From an uncultured bacterium (GTDB taxonomy: Bacteria; Cyanobacteriota; Vampirovibrionia; Gastranaerophilales; Gastranaerophilaceae): a DNA stretch of 64,000 bases. Positions 26,890 to 35,559 of this stretch are shown one piece after another. Below the pieces are notes generated by a model. That model was not told where the DNA came from. It saw nothing but the letters and a program-made list of their open reading frames with translations, and ran no database searches. The DNA lies in NCBI GenBank assembly GCA_902766105.1, contig CACXCI010000043.1, forward strand, positions 39,902 to 103,901, written 5' to 3'. Both the position numbers and the translations under genes were made by a program. How positions within the stretch are numbered: position 1 is the first letter of the stretch; each line of letters opens with the position of its first letter.

Positions 26890-28260
26890 ATGAAATTTTC
26901 TTCATCATTTAAAGTTGGGTTATTAACTCTTATAGCACTTTTACTCTTGGTTGGAACAGTTCTAAAGGTAAAGGGCAGAGCTTTTTCTTCAGCAAAAAGA
27001 ATTGAAATTCAATTTAAAGATGTAAACGGCTTACGTCCGGGTGCCGGGGTTCAGATTATGGGACTTAAAGTTGGTCAGGTTGAAGAAATTACACCTATAG
27101 TCAAAAATGAAGACAGTTTTGTTAAAGTTAAATTCGTTATCACCGATCCTAATGTCCAAATACCTAAGGCATCTTCATTCTCAATACAACAAACAGGTAT
27201 TATTGGAGAATTATTCTTAGAAATTACCCCTCCGAAAACAAAAACTATATATATACCTATGAAAAGTATTGATTTGTTGCAAAAAAACGATCCTGTAGAA
27301 ATGCTTTTGAGCGAAAAATATCACGATGTCGGCTTAATTAAATCTGTCGATGTTATATCAAAAGCTTCTGTTCCATACAATTTCAAAGATAAAATTAAAA
27401 CACCATACGCATATAAAGTAAGCTATTTTATTAATATGCCGGGACTTGTTTTACCTGATTTTGTAGTAGGAAAAGCTGTAAAAGATAATAACGGTGAACA
27501 CAAACTAAGACTAGCACCGTTAGATGGTATGCCAATTGCACTGCCCAAAGCCAGTTCTCCGTACACAATACTTGAACCTATGAGATTGTCAGATTTTCTT
27601 GCATGGCAATATAAAGCAGCAGAAACATTAACCGAAACAAACAAAAAAGTTAATGAAATATTAACAGATGAAGCTATAGCAGATTTGAAACGTACAATTG
27701 CCAATATCGATGCTTTAACCGCAAAATCAAATGTAACTTTAGGTAAAATCGACGATTTATTAGATTCTTCTAAAGAAGATATAGATCAACTGCTTGCGAT
27801 GACAAAACAAGCAACAGATGATTTTTCTAAGTTATCAGCAAATATAAATAATATAATTGGCGATAAACAATTTAAAAAGACAATGATCTCAACCGCAGAT
27901 TCAGTAGACAAGCTTGCCCAAAACCTGAATAAAGTTATGGATGCAGCTGATGCCGAAGAAACCGGTAAGAACTTAAAAATTATATCTCAAAACCTTGCTC
28001 AGATTAGCGAAAGTGTTAACAATATGACAAAAGATGATAATTTGAAAAATCAATTAACATCAGCGATTACAAATGTTAACAACGCAATGGCTGAGGTTGC
28101 AACTGCATTAGACACCGTAAACAGAGTTAACCCGAATAATCCAGGACAAGCAACTGATTTACAACGAATAGTAAACGATACGGTTGTAACAACTGCCAAC
28201 CTAAGAAAATTCTCGGAAAAACTTAATAAAAGATTCTTATTGTTCAGATTATTATTCTAA
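26890..28260 (+). CDS. MCE/MlaD-family lipid-transport substrate-binding protein
   Basis: 456 aa. One N-terminal membrane anchor (VGLLTLIALLLLVGTVL), then the MCE domain at about 36-115 (IEIQFKDVNGLRPGAGVQIMG, LKVGQVEEI, GELFLEI). A long helical tail with repeated coiled-coil and Asn/Thr-rich segments (about 235-440) could span the periplasm as in other long MCE proteins. MCE proteins feed phospholipids between the two membranes with an MlaE/MlaF permease, which is not in the window. It lies 5 bases upstream of lpxK, so the unit concerns outer-membrane lipids. Confidence 0.88.
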   Translation: MKFSSSFKVGLLTLIALLLLVGTVLKVKGRAFSSAKRIEIQFKDVNGLRPGAGVQIMGLKVGQVEEITPIVKNEDSFVKVKFVITDPNVQIPKASSFSIQQTGIIGELFLEITPPKTKTIYIPMKSIDLLQKNDPVEMLLSEKYHDVGLIKSVDVISKASVPYNFKDKIKTPYAYKVSYFINMPGLVLPDFVVGKAVKDNNGEHKLRLAPLDGMPIALPKASSPYTILEPMRLSDFLAWQYKAAETLTETNKKVNEILTDEAIADLKRTIANIDALTAKSNVTLGKIDDLLDSSKEDIDQLLAMTKQATDDFSKLSANINNIIGDKQFKKTMISTADSVDKLAQNLNKVMDAADAEETGKNLKIISQNLAQISESVNNMTKDDNLKNQLTSAITNVNNAMAEVATALDTVNRVNPNNPGQATDLQRIVNDTVVTTANLRKFSEKLNKRFLLFRLLF

Positions 28261-28265
28261 TAAAA

Positions 28266-29294
28266 ATGAAAAATATAAAAACAAACATAACCAAATTACA
28301 CTATGAAAGAAACCCTAAGGGATTTTTGTACGAATTTTTAAAATTCTGTTCTATATTTTATGGAATAGGTAGCAGAATGAAAAATTTCTGCTACGACAAA
28401 AAAATAATAAAACCTAAAAGAATTGCTAACGCCTATGTTATATCTGTAGGGAATATGACAACAGGCGGAGTTGGCAAAACACCGGTTGTATCGGAGATTG
28501 CAAAATATCTTATTGAATATGGGAAAAAAGTAGCAATAATTTCAAGAGGATATGGCGGAAAACTAAGTAACAGAAAAATAAATATGATATCTGACGGCTT
28601 GGCAATATATTTTGACGCTATTCAGGCAGGTGATGAACCTTTTTGGCTGGCAGAAAATACTCCGGGCTGTTATGTGTTTACCTGCAAAGATCGTTATATG
28701 GCTGCAAAAATGGCTGTCGAGAAATTTGGGGTAGAGGTTATAATATTGGATGACGGATTTCAACACAGAAAACTACATCGGGATTTAGATATAGTATTGA
28801 TGGACAGTGTAAAAGGGTTCGGAAACGAAAACCTTTTGCCGGCAGGGCCGCTTAGAGAAGGACCGGAAGCCTTGGAGAGAATAGATAAATTCGTTATAGT
28901 AAGTAAAAGCACGAAACACGATAACGCTAAAAAGATTGCAAGAATCATGCAAAAAAGACTAAAATTGCCTACAACTGTCTGCTATACAGAGCCTGATTAT
29001 GTCTACAATATAAAAACAGGGCAGCGACTTATGGAAGGAATTGAGGTAACGGCAATGTGTGCAATAGGTCAACCTCAACAGTTTTATGATTTTCTTTCAA
29101 ATTATCAGGTAAAAGAAAAAATAACATTTGACGATCATCATCAATACACACCATTAGATATAGTCGATATTACAGGAAATATTATCACAACAGAAAAAGA
29201 TGCTGTTAAACTTGCTCGATTTGAACGAAATAACATTTACGCACTCAGATTGAAAACAAAAATTGATGTTGAAGAACTGCTAAAACAGGACTAA
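28266..29294 (+). CDS. lpxK: Tetraacyldisaccharide 4'-kinase LpxK
   Basis: 342 aa. Adds the 4'-phosphate to the lipid A precursor at the inner membrane. The P-loop variant GNMTTGGVGKTP, the downstream ISRGYGG and DDGFQHRKLHRD are hallmark LpxK motifs. An N-terminal amphipathic helix docks to the membrane. The length fits the family. It is 5 bases after the MCE gene, and its stop overlaps the convergent ADP-ribosyltransferase gene by 4 bases. It shows that the organism makes lipid A. Confidence 0.95.
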   Translation: MKNIKTNITKLHYERNPKGFLYEFLKFCSIFYGIGSRMKNFCYDKKIIKPKRIANAYVISVGNMTTGGVGKTPVVSEIAKYLIEYGKKVAIISRGYGGKLSNRKINMISDGLAIYFDAIQAGDEPFWLAENTPGCYVFTCKDRYMAAKMAVEKFGVEVIILDDGFQHRKLHRDLDIVLMDSVKGFGNENLLPAGPLREGPEALERIDKFVIVSKSTKHDNAKKIARIMQKRLKLPTTVCYTEPDYVYNIKTGQRLMEGIEVTAMCAIGQPQQFYDFLSNYQVKEKITFDDHHQYTPLDIVDITGNIITTEKDAVKLARFERNNIYALRLKTKIDVEELLKQD

Positions 29295-30118
29295 TTGCCT
29301 CCGGTTAAAGCCTTGAATAATTCCATCATCTCATCATCCATTACAAATTCGGGTTTAGGTTTTGGTTTTATATCACGAAATCCGACAATAGTACCTTCTA
29401 ATTCATAAATTGGTTTGTTTGTAACAGGATTTACCCCTTTAACTAATTTCCCAAATTTAACCTGACTGTTTTTTATAATATTTAATTCATCTTCAAAACC
29501 GTAATGAATGCCATCACACGGTGCCAATCTTTCCATATACACAGCCGGATGATCTTTCGGAACTTTTAATTTTATAATAAAACGATTAGGTCTGTTTTTA
29601 GCAAATCGATACGCAATGTTTTTATCTAAACTTGATGACATATATATAGGAATTGTAACAGTTTTTCCTTCTTTATAATATTTTGCAAAAAATTCTTCGG
29701 GAGAAAGAGTTCCTATATTAAAATCCCCTGCCTCCATAGCTCGATATACCATCATTTCTTCAGGAGTTCTAATACCTTTCATTATTTGCGACAAATTACA
29801 AAAATCATCTGTCGAAACAGCATCTAAAGCTTCCGTTTGACCTTTGACAGAACCAATAATATGAGTATTATCGTAATTACTCTTAATGTGATCTAATGTA
29901 TGAAAAGCTTCAGGATTTTCTTTAAGGTACGCATTTCTAATAGCTAATAACCTTCCTCTCAAGGCTCTGCCAGACTTTATATCCACGACATCAGCAGAAA
30001 GAGAAGCTATTTTACCCATTATTGCTTTTTGGGGTTTTGATTTAAGAAACGCCTGTTTTAACCCGCAGCTTGTACATGTTTTACAAAATGCCTTTATTGC
30101 TGATACGGCAACATTCAT
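29291..30118 (-). CDS. Putative ADP-ribosyltransferase (R-S-E class toxin-like domain)
   Basis: 275 aa. The catalytic triad of ADP-ribosylating exoenzymes can be read in order and spacing: VYRAME (Arg126), IYMSSSLDKNIAYRFA (Ser161-163) and GFEDELNI, an E-x-E motif (Glu209, Glu211). E-x-E is typical of arginine- or actin-modifying enzymes. The first 95 residues are Lys/Cys-rich (CKTCTSCGL) and could be a secretion signal. There is no Sec signal peptide. With a type III export operon 8 kb away it is a candidate effector, although an internal or antiviral role is possible. AAGGAG precedes ATG. Confidence 0.75.
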   Translation of the reverse strand: MNVAVSAIKAFCKTCTSCGLKQAFLKSKPQKAIMGKIASLSADVVDIKSGRALRGRLLAIRNAYLKENPEAFHTLDHIKSNYDNTHIIGSVKGQTEALDAVSTDDFCNLSQIMKGIRTPEEMMVYRAMEAGDFNIGTLSPEEFFAKYYKEGKTVTIPIYMSSSLDKNIAYRFAKNRPNRFIIKLKVPKDHPAVYMERLAPCDGIHYGFEDELNIIKNSQVKFGKLVKGVNPVTNKPIYELEGTIVGFRDIKPKPKPEFVMDDEMMELFKALTGGN

Positions 30119-30220
30119 ACCATTCTCCTTTTTCCCTATATATATAAAGTAAAAACAGTATGAATAATTGCTTTAATAAAGGTTAATCTTACTATTATCC
30201 TAAATAATTCTTTATAAATA

Positions 30221-31111
30221 TTATTTGTTTTTCAAATTTATAAAGGGAACAGAATTGCCAAGCATATACTCAGGAAGCTTTCCATCCCATTTTTTTACTG
30301 CTTCATATTCAACAAGTGCTTTATTTTGGGTTAACGCCTGAGCTCTTATTGCCATGGATTTTGCTTCTGCTTCCGCCGCAATAACCTTTTGACGTGCCTC
30401 TTCCTGTACCTGAATTGTTACATTTTTTGCCTTCAAAGCATCTTGCTCTGCAGTTACTTTATTCTCAATTGCCTGTTCAAAAGCATTTGAATATTGGATT
30501 TCGGTAATTTGGAAATCAGATACATTTATATATTTTGCACCTAAATCACTTCTCAATTTTGTCAAAATTTCGGATGCAACTTTCTCACGGTTAGCAACAA
30601 TATCCTGTGCATTCCATTTACCAATAACATCCTTTACAATACCTTCAACAGTAGGAGATATAATGACATTCAGATAATCTCTGCCGACTTCTCTATACAT
30701 TTTTGGCGCACTTTCAGGAATAAGATTATAATTTACTACATATACGATTTTTGCCTGCTGAATATCTTTTGATTGCGCCATAGTTTCGATATTAGATTTT
30801 ACGGTTTTTACATCCATTTTATACATGTGAGAAATAAACGGTGTTACAAAATGCACACCTTCTGTATAACTTATAGGAGATGTCTTACCTAATGTTACCT
30901 TTACACCTCTTTCTCCGACACCTACTATTGCTATCGGATTAAACATCAATAGAAACACTATTAACAAAACAACCACAACAGTTGTAACAGATCCTAAAAC
31001 ATTAAGTTTACCAAACATACCTTTTATATCTCCTATTAAACTATCTCTTTTATAAAAAGAAAATTCCTTATCATAATCATCGCCAAAATTTTTGTTACTA
31101 CCCTTTGCCAA
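30221..31111 (-). CDS. SPFH/prohibitin-family membrane protein
   Basis: 296 aa. One membrane helix (VTTVVVVLLIVFLLMFN), then the SPFH domain (GERGVKVTLGKTSPISYTEG, FVTPFISHMYKMDVKT) and a coiled-coil tail rich in Ala and Glu (AAEAEAKSMAIRAQALTQNK). Prohibitin/HflC-like proteins form large ring assemblies that organise the membrane or restrain FtsH. No hflK-like partner or ftsH is next to it. It follows a small two-helix membrane protein by 4 bases, and the two are likely co-expressed. Confidence 0.9.
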   Translation of the reverse strand: MAKGSNKNFGDDYDKEFSFYKRDSLIGDIKGMFGKLNVLGSVTTVVVVLLIVFLLMFNPIAIVGVGERGVKVTLGKTSPISYTEGVHFVTPFISHMYKMDVKTVKSNIETMAQSKDIQQAKIVYVVNYNLIPESAPKMYREVGRDYLNVIISPTVEGIVKDVIGKWNAQDIVANREKVASEILTKLRSDLGAKYINVSDFQITEIQYSNAFEQAIENKVTAEQDALKAKNVTIQVQEEARQKVIAAEAEAKSMAIRAQALTQNKALVEYEAVKKWDGKLPEYMLGNSVPFINLKNK

Positions 31112-31115
31112 CTAT

Positions 31116-31310
31116 TTATCCCTCCAAACCTAACATTGCCAAAGCTACATAAAAGGCAATAACTACACCGGCAAAAACAGAAATGCCAATAAGAATCTGC
31201 TTGCCGTACTTTTTATATACATTTACTCCTGTTATCGCAGAGAGTATGAGCAGTATTAAATTAAATACCAAAAACAAAAACAGTAATATTCTCAATGCTA
31301 TTCTTATCAT
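31116..31310 (-). CDS. Small two-helix membrane protein
   Basis: 64 aa consisting almost entirely of two hydrophobic helices (LRILLFLFLVFNLILLIL and ILIGISVFAGVVIAFYVALA) joined by a short polar loop (VYKKYGKQ). Function unknown. The pairing with an SPFH protein suggests a membrane-associated partner. GGAGG-type sequence (TGGAGGCGAT) lies just before the start. Confidence 0.65.
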   Translation of the reverse strand: MIRIALRILLFLFLVFNLILLILSAITGVNVYKKYGKQILIGISVFAGVVIAFYVALAMLGLEG

Positions 31311-31381
31311 ATCGCCTCCACATCAGTTAATCATATCATACCATCTTGTAGATGTCTAAATATTAACGATAATAACATAAA

Positions 31382-32362
31382 CTATTTTTTTAATTTTATC
31401 AATGTAAAAATAGCAGGATATATCAAGGTAACTGACAGCCCTGACAAAAATACTGACGGAACAGCAATTTTTAATGACACAGAACTCATAATTATCGGTT
31501 CAAACACAAATTGTAAAATACAAATAAGCCCTGTACATCCTATCAGACCTCGAACAACTCGTCTTTTTACAGAAACATTTTTCGGTTCAAAAGGAATAAA
31601 TCTTCTGCACAAAAATGCTCCATTCAATATACCGAGCGCATAGCCATAAACAACCAATGTGTGATAAATCAAACCTTGAGGGTTAACTAATAATTCACCA
31701 TTTACAAAATCCATTCTATAGGTATTGAAACATTTTACAAAAATAACAGCCGAAACTACAGCAAAATCGATAATTCCCAGCAAATATAAATACCTGTTTT
31801 TATCCTTTTCTGCCCAGTTAATCATCATATTCACTGCAAAAATTAGAGTTAAGCCAATCAAAAACCCTCCGGCAACATCTTGGGGAGTATGAACACCAAG
31901 CCAAAGTCTGGAAAAACCAACTAATAAAACCAGACATATAAATAAAAACATCAAAATCTTTTTCTGTCTCAAAAGAAAAGCCATTCCACCAAAGACTGAA
32001 GAACTCATTGCAGAGTGTCCACTTGGGAAAGAATATCCTTTTGCAAAAGGAACAGCCAATTCAGACGGATGAACTCGGCTATCCAAAACCCAAGGTCTGT
32101 ATACACAAGCTATCATTTTGAATAAATGAGTAAAAATTACATTTAAGCCTTCCAAAGAAAACAAATACAAACCGGCTTTAAAATCAATACACCAATATAC
32201 TATTGCACAAACCAATGTTGGCAGCCAAAATTCACCAAAAATTGTAACAGACAAAAAGAATTTATCAAACATTTCTAAAAATCCGACACGAAAACTTTGC
32301 AAATACAATAAAACATCAATTTGCGGACCTATCCAAGACGGATTTGACAAACAATCAATCAT
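31382..32362 (-). CDS. PAP2-family membrane phosphatase
   Basis: 326 aa with about eight membrane helices. The three lipid-phosphatase motifs are present: KMIACVYRP, FPSGHSAMSS (His attacked with PSGH) and SRLWLGVHTPQDV. Family members remove phosphate from phosphatidic acid, phosphatidylglycerol phosphate or undecaprenyl pyrophosphate. The substrate cannot be deduced. The frame has extra C-terminal helices beyond a minimal PAP2. GGAGG is present before ATG. Confidence 0.88.
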   Translation of the reverse strand: MIDCLSNPSWIGPQIDVLLYLQSFRVGFLEMFDKFFLSVTIFGEFWLPTLVCAIVYWCIDFKAGLYLFSLEGLNVIFTHLFKMIACVYRPWVLDSRVHPSELAVPFAKGYSFPSGHSAMSSSVFGGMAFLLRQKKILMFLFICLVLLVGFSRLWLGVHTPQDVAGGFLIGLTLIFAVNMMINWAEKDKNRYLYLLGIIDFAVVSAVIFVKCFNTYRMDFVNGELLVNPQGLIYHTLVVYGYALGILNGAFLCRRFIPFEPKNVSVKRRVVRGLIGCTGLICILQFVFEPIIMSSVSLKIAVPSVFLSGLSVTLIYPAIFTLIKLKK

Positions 32363-32410
32363 AATACCTCCAGTAAGATAATTATACCTAAAACATTCGC
32401 ATTTTACACA

Positions 32411-32441
32411 GAAAAGACTTTGGCATAAACCAAAGTCTTTT
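32411..32441 (-). terminator. Terminator of the TRL-like gene
   Basis: AAAAGACTTTGG / CCAAAGTCTTTT hairpin with a six-base loop, just past the TRL-like stop on the minus strand. Confidence 0.75.
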
Positions 32442-32462
32442 CATTTATTAATATAACGTATA

Positions 32463-32765
32463 CTAATTACCCCATGCCTTAACTGTTATTGTTTGGAAGC
32501 CTAAAATATTTTCTCTATGAACATCATATCCAGCCAAAGAACGTATTCCACCATTTTTCATTGCCGCTCTTACACTACAATCTCCTACAGAAACAATAAA
32601 CAAAATATTTTTGCAAGTTGCACTACCTTGTTTTGTTGGAACGACACTCGTATATCCGCCACCGGGCGTTGTTGCTCCGTTATAAATAAATCCGCCTAAA
32701 AATTCTGCATTTACAGCCGTTGCTGTAACTAACAATACTGCCAATGTAATAATAAATTTTTTCAT
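32463..32765 (-). CDS. TRL-like family secreted protein
   Basis: 100 aa. Signal peptide MKKFIITLAVLLVTATAVNA is followed by a mature part with the TRL pattern: GSATCKNILFIVSVGDCSVRA, AMKNGGIRSLAGYDVHREN, then ILGFQTITVKAWG. TRL proteins (tRNA-associated locus) are small secreted or lipoprotein-like proteins of unknown role that often lie beside tRNA genes. A tRNA-His stands 2.8 kb away across an accessory patch. Single gene with its own terminator. Confidence 0.75.
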   Translation of the reverse strand: MKKFIITLAVLLVTATAVNAEFLGGFIYNGATTPGGGYTSVVPTKQGSATCKNILFIVSVGDCSVRAAMKNGGIRSLAGYDVHRENILGFQTITVKAWGN

Positions 32766-33290
32766 ACTCTTAACCCCTTAAATATAGACTCTACACTAAA
32801 AATACTCACATAGTTCATATTTGCAGCAACCATATGACAATATAATTTTACATGAAGCATATAATATATGTCAATAGAAAAACAGGTTTCTCTACAAACT
32901 TACTTTAAATGTTAGGGTAATGTGCTATGTAAAAATTTGCTTTTTAACTTTTCAACAGAATTATCTATAATTCTGTAATGTCCTAGTTGGGATAAAATTC
33001 GTTCTTTTATATCTTTTGTTTGCAATGCAAGCTTGTAGGGTGCAAATTTTTGCACCAATTGCCATTATTGGAAAGTAGCCGACCGGTGTGAGTATGTAGG
33101 TTTGGCATACCTATTGCCAGTCTGTTGGATTCTCAAAACTCCACATCATCTTAAAACTAAATAGCAGGTAACATAAGTTACCTGCTATTTAGTGGGGCGG
33201 GGGCGTATACTTGTTACAACCCCTCGCCAATATTATTCTACATAAATTAGAAAACATGCCAATAGATGAAATGCTTATGTATGCTTAATT
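32766..33290. other. Hairpin-rich non-coding region left of the accessory patch
   Basis: No convincing gene in 525 bases. It holds three perfect inverted repeats: ACAGAATTAT / ATAATTCTGT (32955-32976), GGTGCAAA / TTTGCACC (33039-33056) and a 16-bp arm pair at 33157-33192. It also holds a 23-base unit (33064-33086, ATTATTGGAAAGTA..CGACCGG) that recurs with two changes at 35315-35337, a family B repeat (about 33108-33135), and TGGGGCGGG at 33193-33201, identical to the 3' end of tRNA-His in the same orientation. Confidence 0.6.
33157..33192. repeat. Perfect 16-bp inverted repeat
   Basis: CTAAATAGCAGGTAAC (33157-33172), loop ATAA, GTTACCTGCTATTTAG (33177-33192). It could act as a terminator for the xre gene on the minus strand, although the T run after it is poor. 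Confidence 0.75.
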
Positions 33291-33644
33291 TTATTTAACT
33301 TTACTTTTAAAGATATCCGCTCCTTTTTGAGCTGTTTTTAATAGGGTATAATAAAATTCAATTTCTTGTTCATCAGCACTACTCAATATTTGCAGAGATT
33401 TTATATAAAATGGGTTGTCGTTTACTGATACATTTTTTAATTCAATACCTTCATCCTCAATATTTAAATCCAAAGCTTTGTATATTTTCTCTAAGGTCGC
33501 ATAGGTAGGCTTATATGTTCCTAATTCCAGTTTAGATATATGTTTTTCATTAACTCCCGCAAGTTCAGCTAATTTTTCTTGTGTAAGACCTTTTATTTTT
33601 CTATAATGCTTTAATTTTTTGCCAAAAGTATTATCATTAGCCAT
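33291..33644 (-). CDS. XRE-family helix-turn-helix regulator
   Basis: 117 aa. The Cro/CI-type HTH at residues 8-62 reads LKHYRKIKGLTQEKLAELAG, then VNEKHISKLELGTYKPTYAT. A short helical C-terminal domain may dimerise. It is divergent from the TPR gene, with the promoter of that gene within 100 bases, so it may control both. AGGAGG-like sequence (TAAGGAGGTTAAG) lies before ATG. Confidence 0.88.
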   Translation of the reverse strand: MANDNTFGKKLKHYRKIKGLTQEKLAELAGVNEKHISKLELGTYKPTYATLEKIYKALDLNIEDEGIELKNVSVNDNPFYIKSLQILSSADEQEIEFYYTLLKTAQKGADIFKSKVK

Positions 33645-33730
33645 ACTTAACCTCCTTATTATATTAGGAGTATTTTAATATTTTATACACAACGGCTTTA
33701 GAGAAATATGTATTTAAAATTCGTAGATAC

Positions 33731-33759
33731 TTGCGAAATTTATACCGATGTGTTATATT
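33731..33759 (+). promoter_or_regulatory. Promoter of the TPR gene
   Basis: TTGCGA (33731-33736), 17 bases, TATATT (33754-33759) with an extended TGT before the -10. The leader carries AGGAG before ATG 33788. Confidence 0.55.
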
Positions 33760-33787
33760 TACTGTGTATTTATATAGGAGTAATTAT

Positions 33788-34624
33788 ATGAAAAAGAAAT
33801 TTATATTATTATCAGTATTGTTTACTATTTTTATTTCAATATTTTGTTATCCTAATGCGAGTAAAGCAGATATAAGGGACGATATACAAATGGCATCAAT
33901 TTATATTGATAATGGTAACCTAAATAATGCAAAATATCTTGCAGATAAGGTAATTTCAGAATATAAAAATTATTCAGACGGATATCATTTACTCGCAAGC
34001 GTATATGCTCATGAGTCGCATAATTCAGGATCCAAAGAAATGTGTGATAAAGCTTTGGCTTCATACCAAAGGGCGATAGATATAAATAATTATAAATATG
34101 TTCAGAAATATGATTCTCATCTACAAAGAGCAATGATATTTTGGGATTTTAAAAAAGATAAAATGTCTGCCTTAAAAGAATATGATAATGCAATAAATTC
34201 ATTATCTGATTACTCTCAAAAAGCAGGATTGGTGTATTCTCAAAGAGGGGAACTAAAAACCGAATTAAATAGTCCCGTTGGAGCTCAGGCAGATTTAGAA
34301 AAAGCACTAACTTTTGATGAAATAAAAAATCAAGAAGACTTATATGTAAGAACACTTGCTTTTCTTAGTAAGGCACTGTATATGCAGAAAAAATATGATG
34401 CATCAATTGCGAGTGCATTAGATGCGTTAAATATAAGTGGATTTTGCAGATCATATCCTAGTGTAACAGCTCAGGTATATATGGCAAAAAGTCTTTATGC
34501 AAAAAAAGAATATGAAGCAGCAAAATCTGCTGCTAGTATGGCAAAATTCCACATTGAAGAAGCTCAAATGACTTCTGACCAATATTATAAAGATATGATT
34601 TATATTATAAATAACTCAAAATAA
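33788..34624 (+). CDS. Secreted tetratricopeptide-repeat protein
   Basis: 278 aa from ATG 33788, which has AGGAG 6 bases upstream. The longer frame from 33731 starts at a TTG inside the promoter. Signal peptide KKKFILLSVLFTIFISIFCY is followed by helical pairs of the TPR type (ASIYIDNGNLNNAKYLADKV, LASYQRAIDINNYKY, ALYMQKKYDASIASALDALN, AKSLYAKKEYEAAKSAASMA). TPRs hold protein partners, here in the periplasm or at the surface. Partner unknown. It leads a three-gene set with two zinc-ribbon proteins. Confidence 0.82.
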   Translation: MKKKFILLSVLFTIFISIFCYPNASKADIRDDIQMASIYIDNGNLNNAKYLADKVISEYKNYSDGYHLLASVYAHESHNSGSKEMCDKALASYQRAIDINNYKYVQKYDSHLQRAMIFWDFKKDKMSALKEYDNAINSLSDYSQKAGLVYSQRGELKTELNSPVGAQADLEKALTFDEIKNQEDLYVRTLAFLSKALYMQKKYDASIASALDALNISGFCRSYPSVTAQVYMAKSLYAKKEYEAAKSAASMAKFHIEEAQMTSDQYYKDMIYIINNSK

Positions 34625-34692
34625 AATACAACATTGCACGGAGAGAATTTCAGAACAATTTTGAAACTACATATAAATTAATAAGAGGGAAT

Positions 34693-34908
34693 ATGAATAA
34701 TAAAAATACAAAACAGTGCATATTTTGCGGAGAGACAATAGCTGCGAATGCTATAGAATGTGAATATTGCTTTGAGAAACAACCACCTAATATTGTAAAC
34801 TCCGAAGAATCACAAAAATTGTTTGAAATATGGTTTATTGCTTATAATGTAGGAATACCTGTTATTGCAGTTATTACATTATGTGTACTTTTGTTTTTAA
34901 ATCACTAG
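34693..34908 (+). CDS. Zinc-ribbon small membrane protein
   Basis: 71 aa. The N-terminus carries a short zinc ribbon, CIFCGETIAANAIECEYC (CxxC, 10 residues, CxxC), and the C-terminus one membrane helix (GIPVIAVITLCVLLFL). It is probably tethered with the ribbon in the cytoplasm. GAGGG precedes ATG. It resembles the next gene at its ribbon (CPFCNETINAQAKKCRYC), so the two may descend from a duplication. Function unknown. Confidence 0.75.
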   Translation: MNNKNTKQCIFCGETIAANAIECEYCFEKQPPNIVNSEESQKLFEIWFIAYNVGIPVIAVITLCVLLFLNH

Positions 34909-34929
34909 TAGAAATAAAAGGAGATAAAT

Positions 34930-35256
34930 ATGGACAATCAAGAAACAAAACAATGTCCATTTTGCAATGAGACAATTAATGCCCAAGCAAAAAAATGTAG
35001 ATATTGTAAAAATTGGCTAACAGATAAAGAAGAGGCTAAAGAAAGAATAAATCAAAAGATAAAAAGCAATGAAGCAACAGGAAAAGGATGTTTGTTAGTT
35101 TTTTTTAGATTTTGTGAAGGGTTTAGCGTCTTTACTTGTATTCCAGCAATGCTCCATGATGAAGTATCCGTTGGGCAATCTGCATTTGCTATGACTTTTG
35201 CTGTTCTAGCAATATATTTTCATTTAAAAGCCGAATCTTTAAAAAAAGAAATTTAA
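34930..35256 (+). CDS. Zinc-ribbon membrane protein, paralogue of the preceding gene
   Basis: 108 aa. Zinc ribbon CPFCNETINAQAKKCRYC is followed by a charged linker (KEEAKERINQKIKSNEA) and two hydrophobic segments (CLLVFFRFCEGFSVFTCI and FAMTFAVLAIYFHL). AAGGAG lies 7 bases before ATG and 21 bases after the previous stop, so it belongs to the same unit. UPF0547-like ribbons of this type are common in small accessory proteins with no assigned role. Confidence 0.75.
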   Translation: MDNQETKQCPFCNETINAQAKKCRYCKNWLTDKEEAKERINQKIKSNEATGKGCLLVFFRFCEGFSVFTCIPAMLHDEVSVGQSAFAMTFAVLAIYFHLKAESLKKEI

Positions 35257-35559
35257 GATAATGAAAAAACTAACCATAAAATTTTTAGAGTAGGGTAGAC
35301 TTCAGTCTACCACTATTATTGGAAAGTAAGCGACCGGGGAGAGTAAATAATGAGTAAATATGAGTAAATCGGTTTTTGGGTAAGGTTATACTTTCGACCT
35401 CCTAACCCCTCACAACGAGCGAATTTCAGAAAATAAAATAGTCAAACTGACAAAACCGTACTACTCGTCTAACTACACCAAGCTACGCTTGGTAGGGTTC
35501 TCATTCATCCCAACCTCACATATAAAAAACGCACCCATAAAGGGTGCTTATTTTTATTA
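35257..35559. other. Non-coding region between the zinc-ribbon gene and tRNA-His
   Basis: No gene is seen in these 303 bases. Visible parts are a small palindrome GTAGACTTCAGTCTAC (35293-35308), the repeat unit shared with 33064-33086 (here 35315-35337), an ACCAAGC / GCTTGGT inverted repeat (35477-35493) and the tRNA terminator. Confidence 0.6.
35523..35548 (-). terminator. Terminator downstream of tRNA-His
   Basis: GCACCC (35531-35536) pairs with GGGTGC (35542-35547). On the minus strand the hairpin is followed by GTTTTTT. It ends the tRNA transcript. Confidence 0.8.

Noticed and set aside
33193..33240. Decayed tRNA gene at the left side of the accessory patch
   Set aside because: Only nine bases match the tRNA-His 3' end. 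No T-loop TTCGAA or paired arm can be drawn, so it is treated as a short repeat only.
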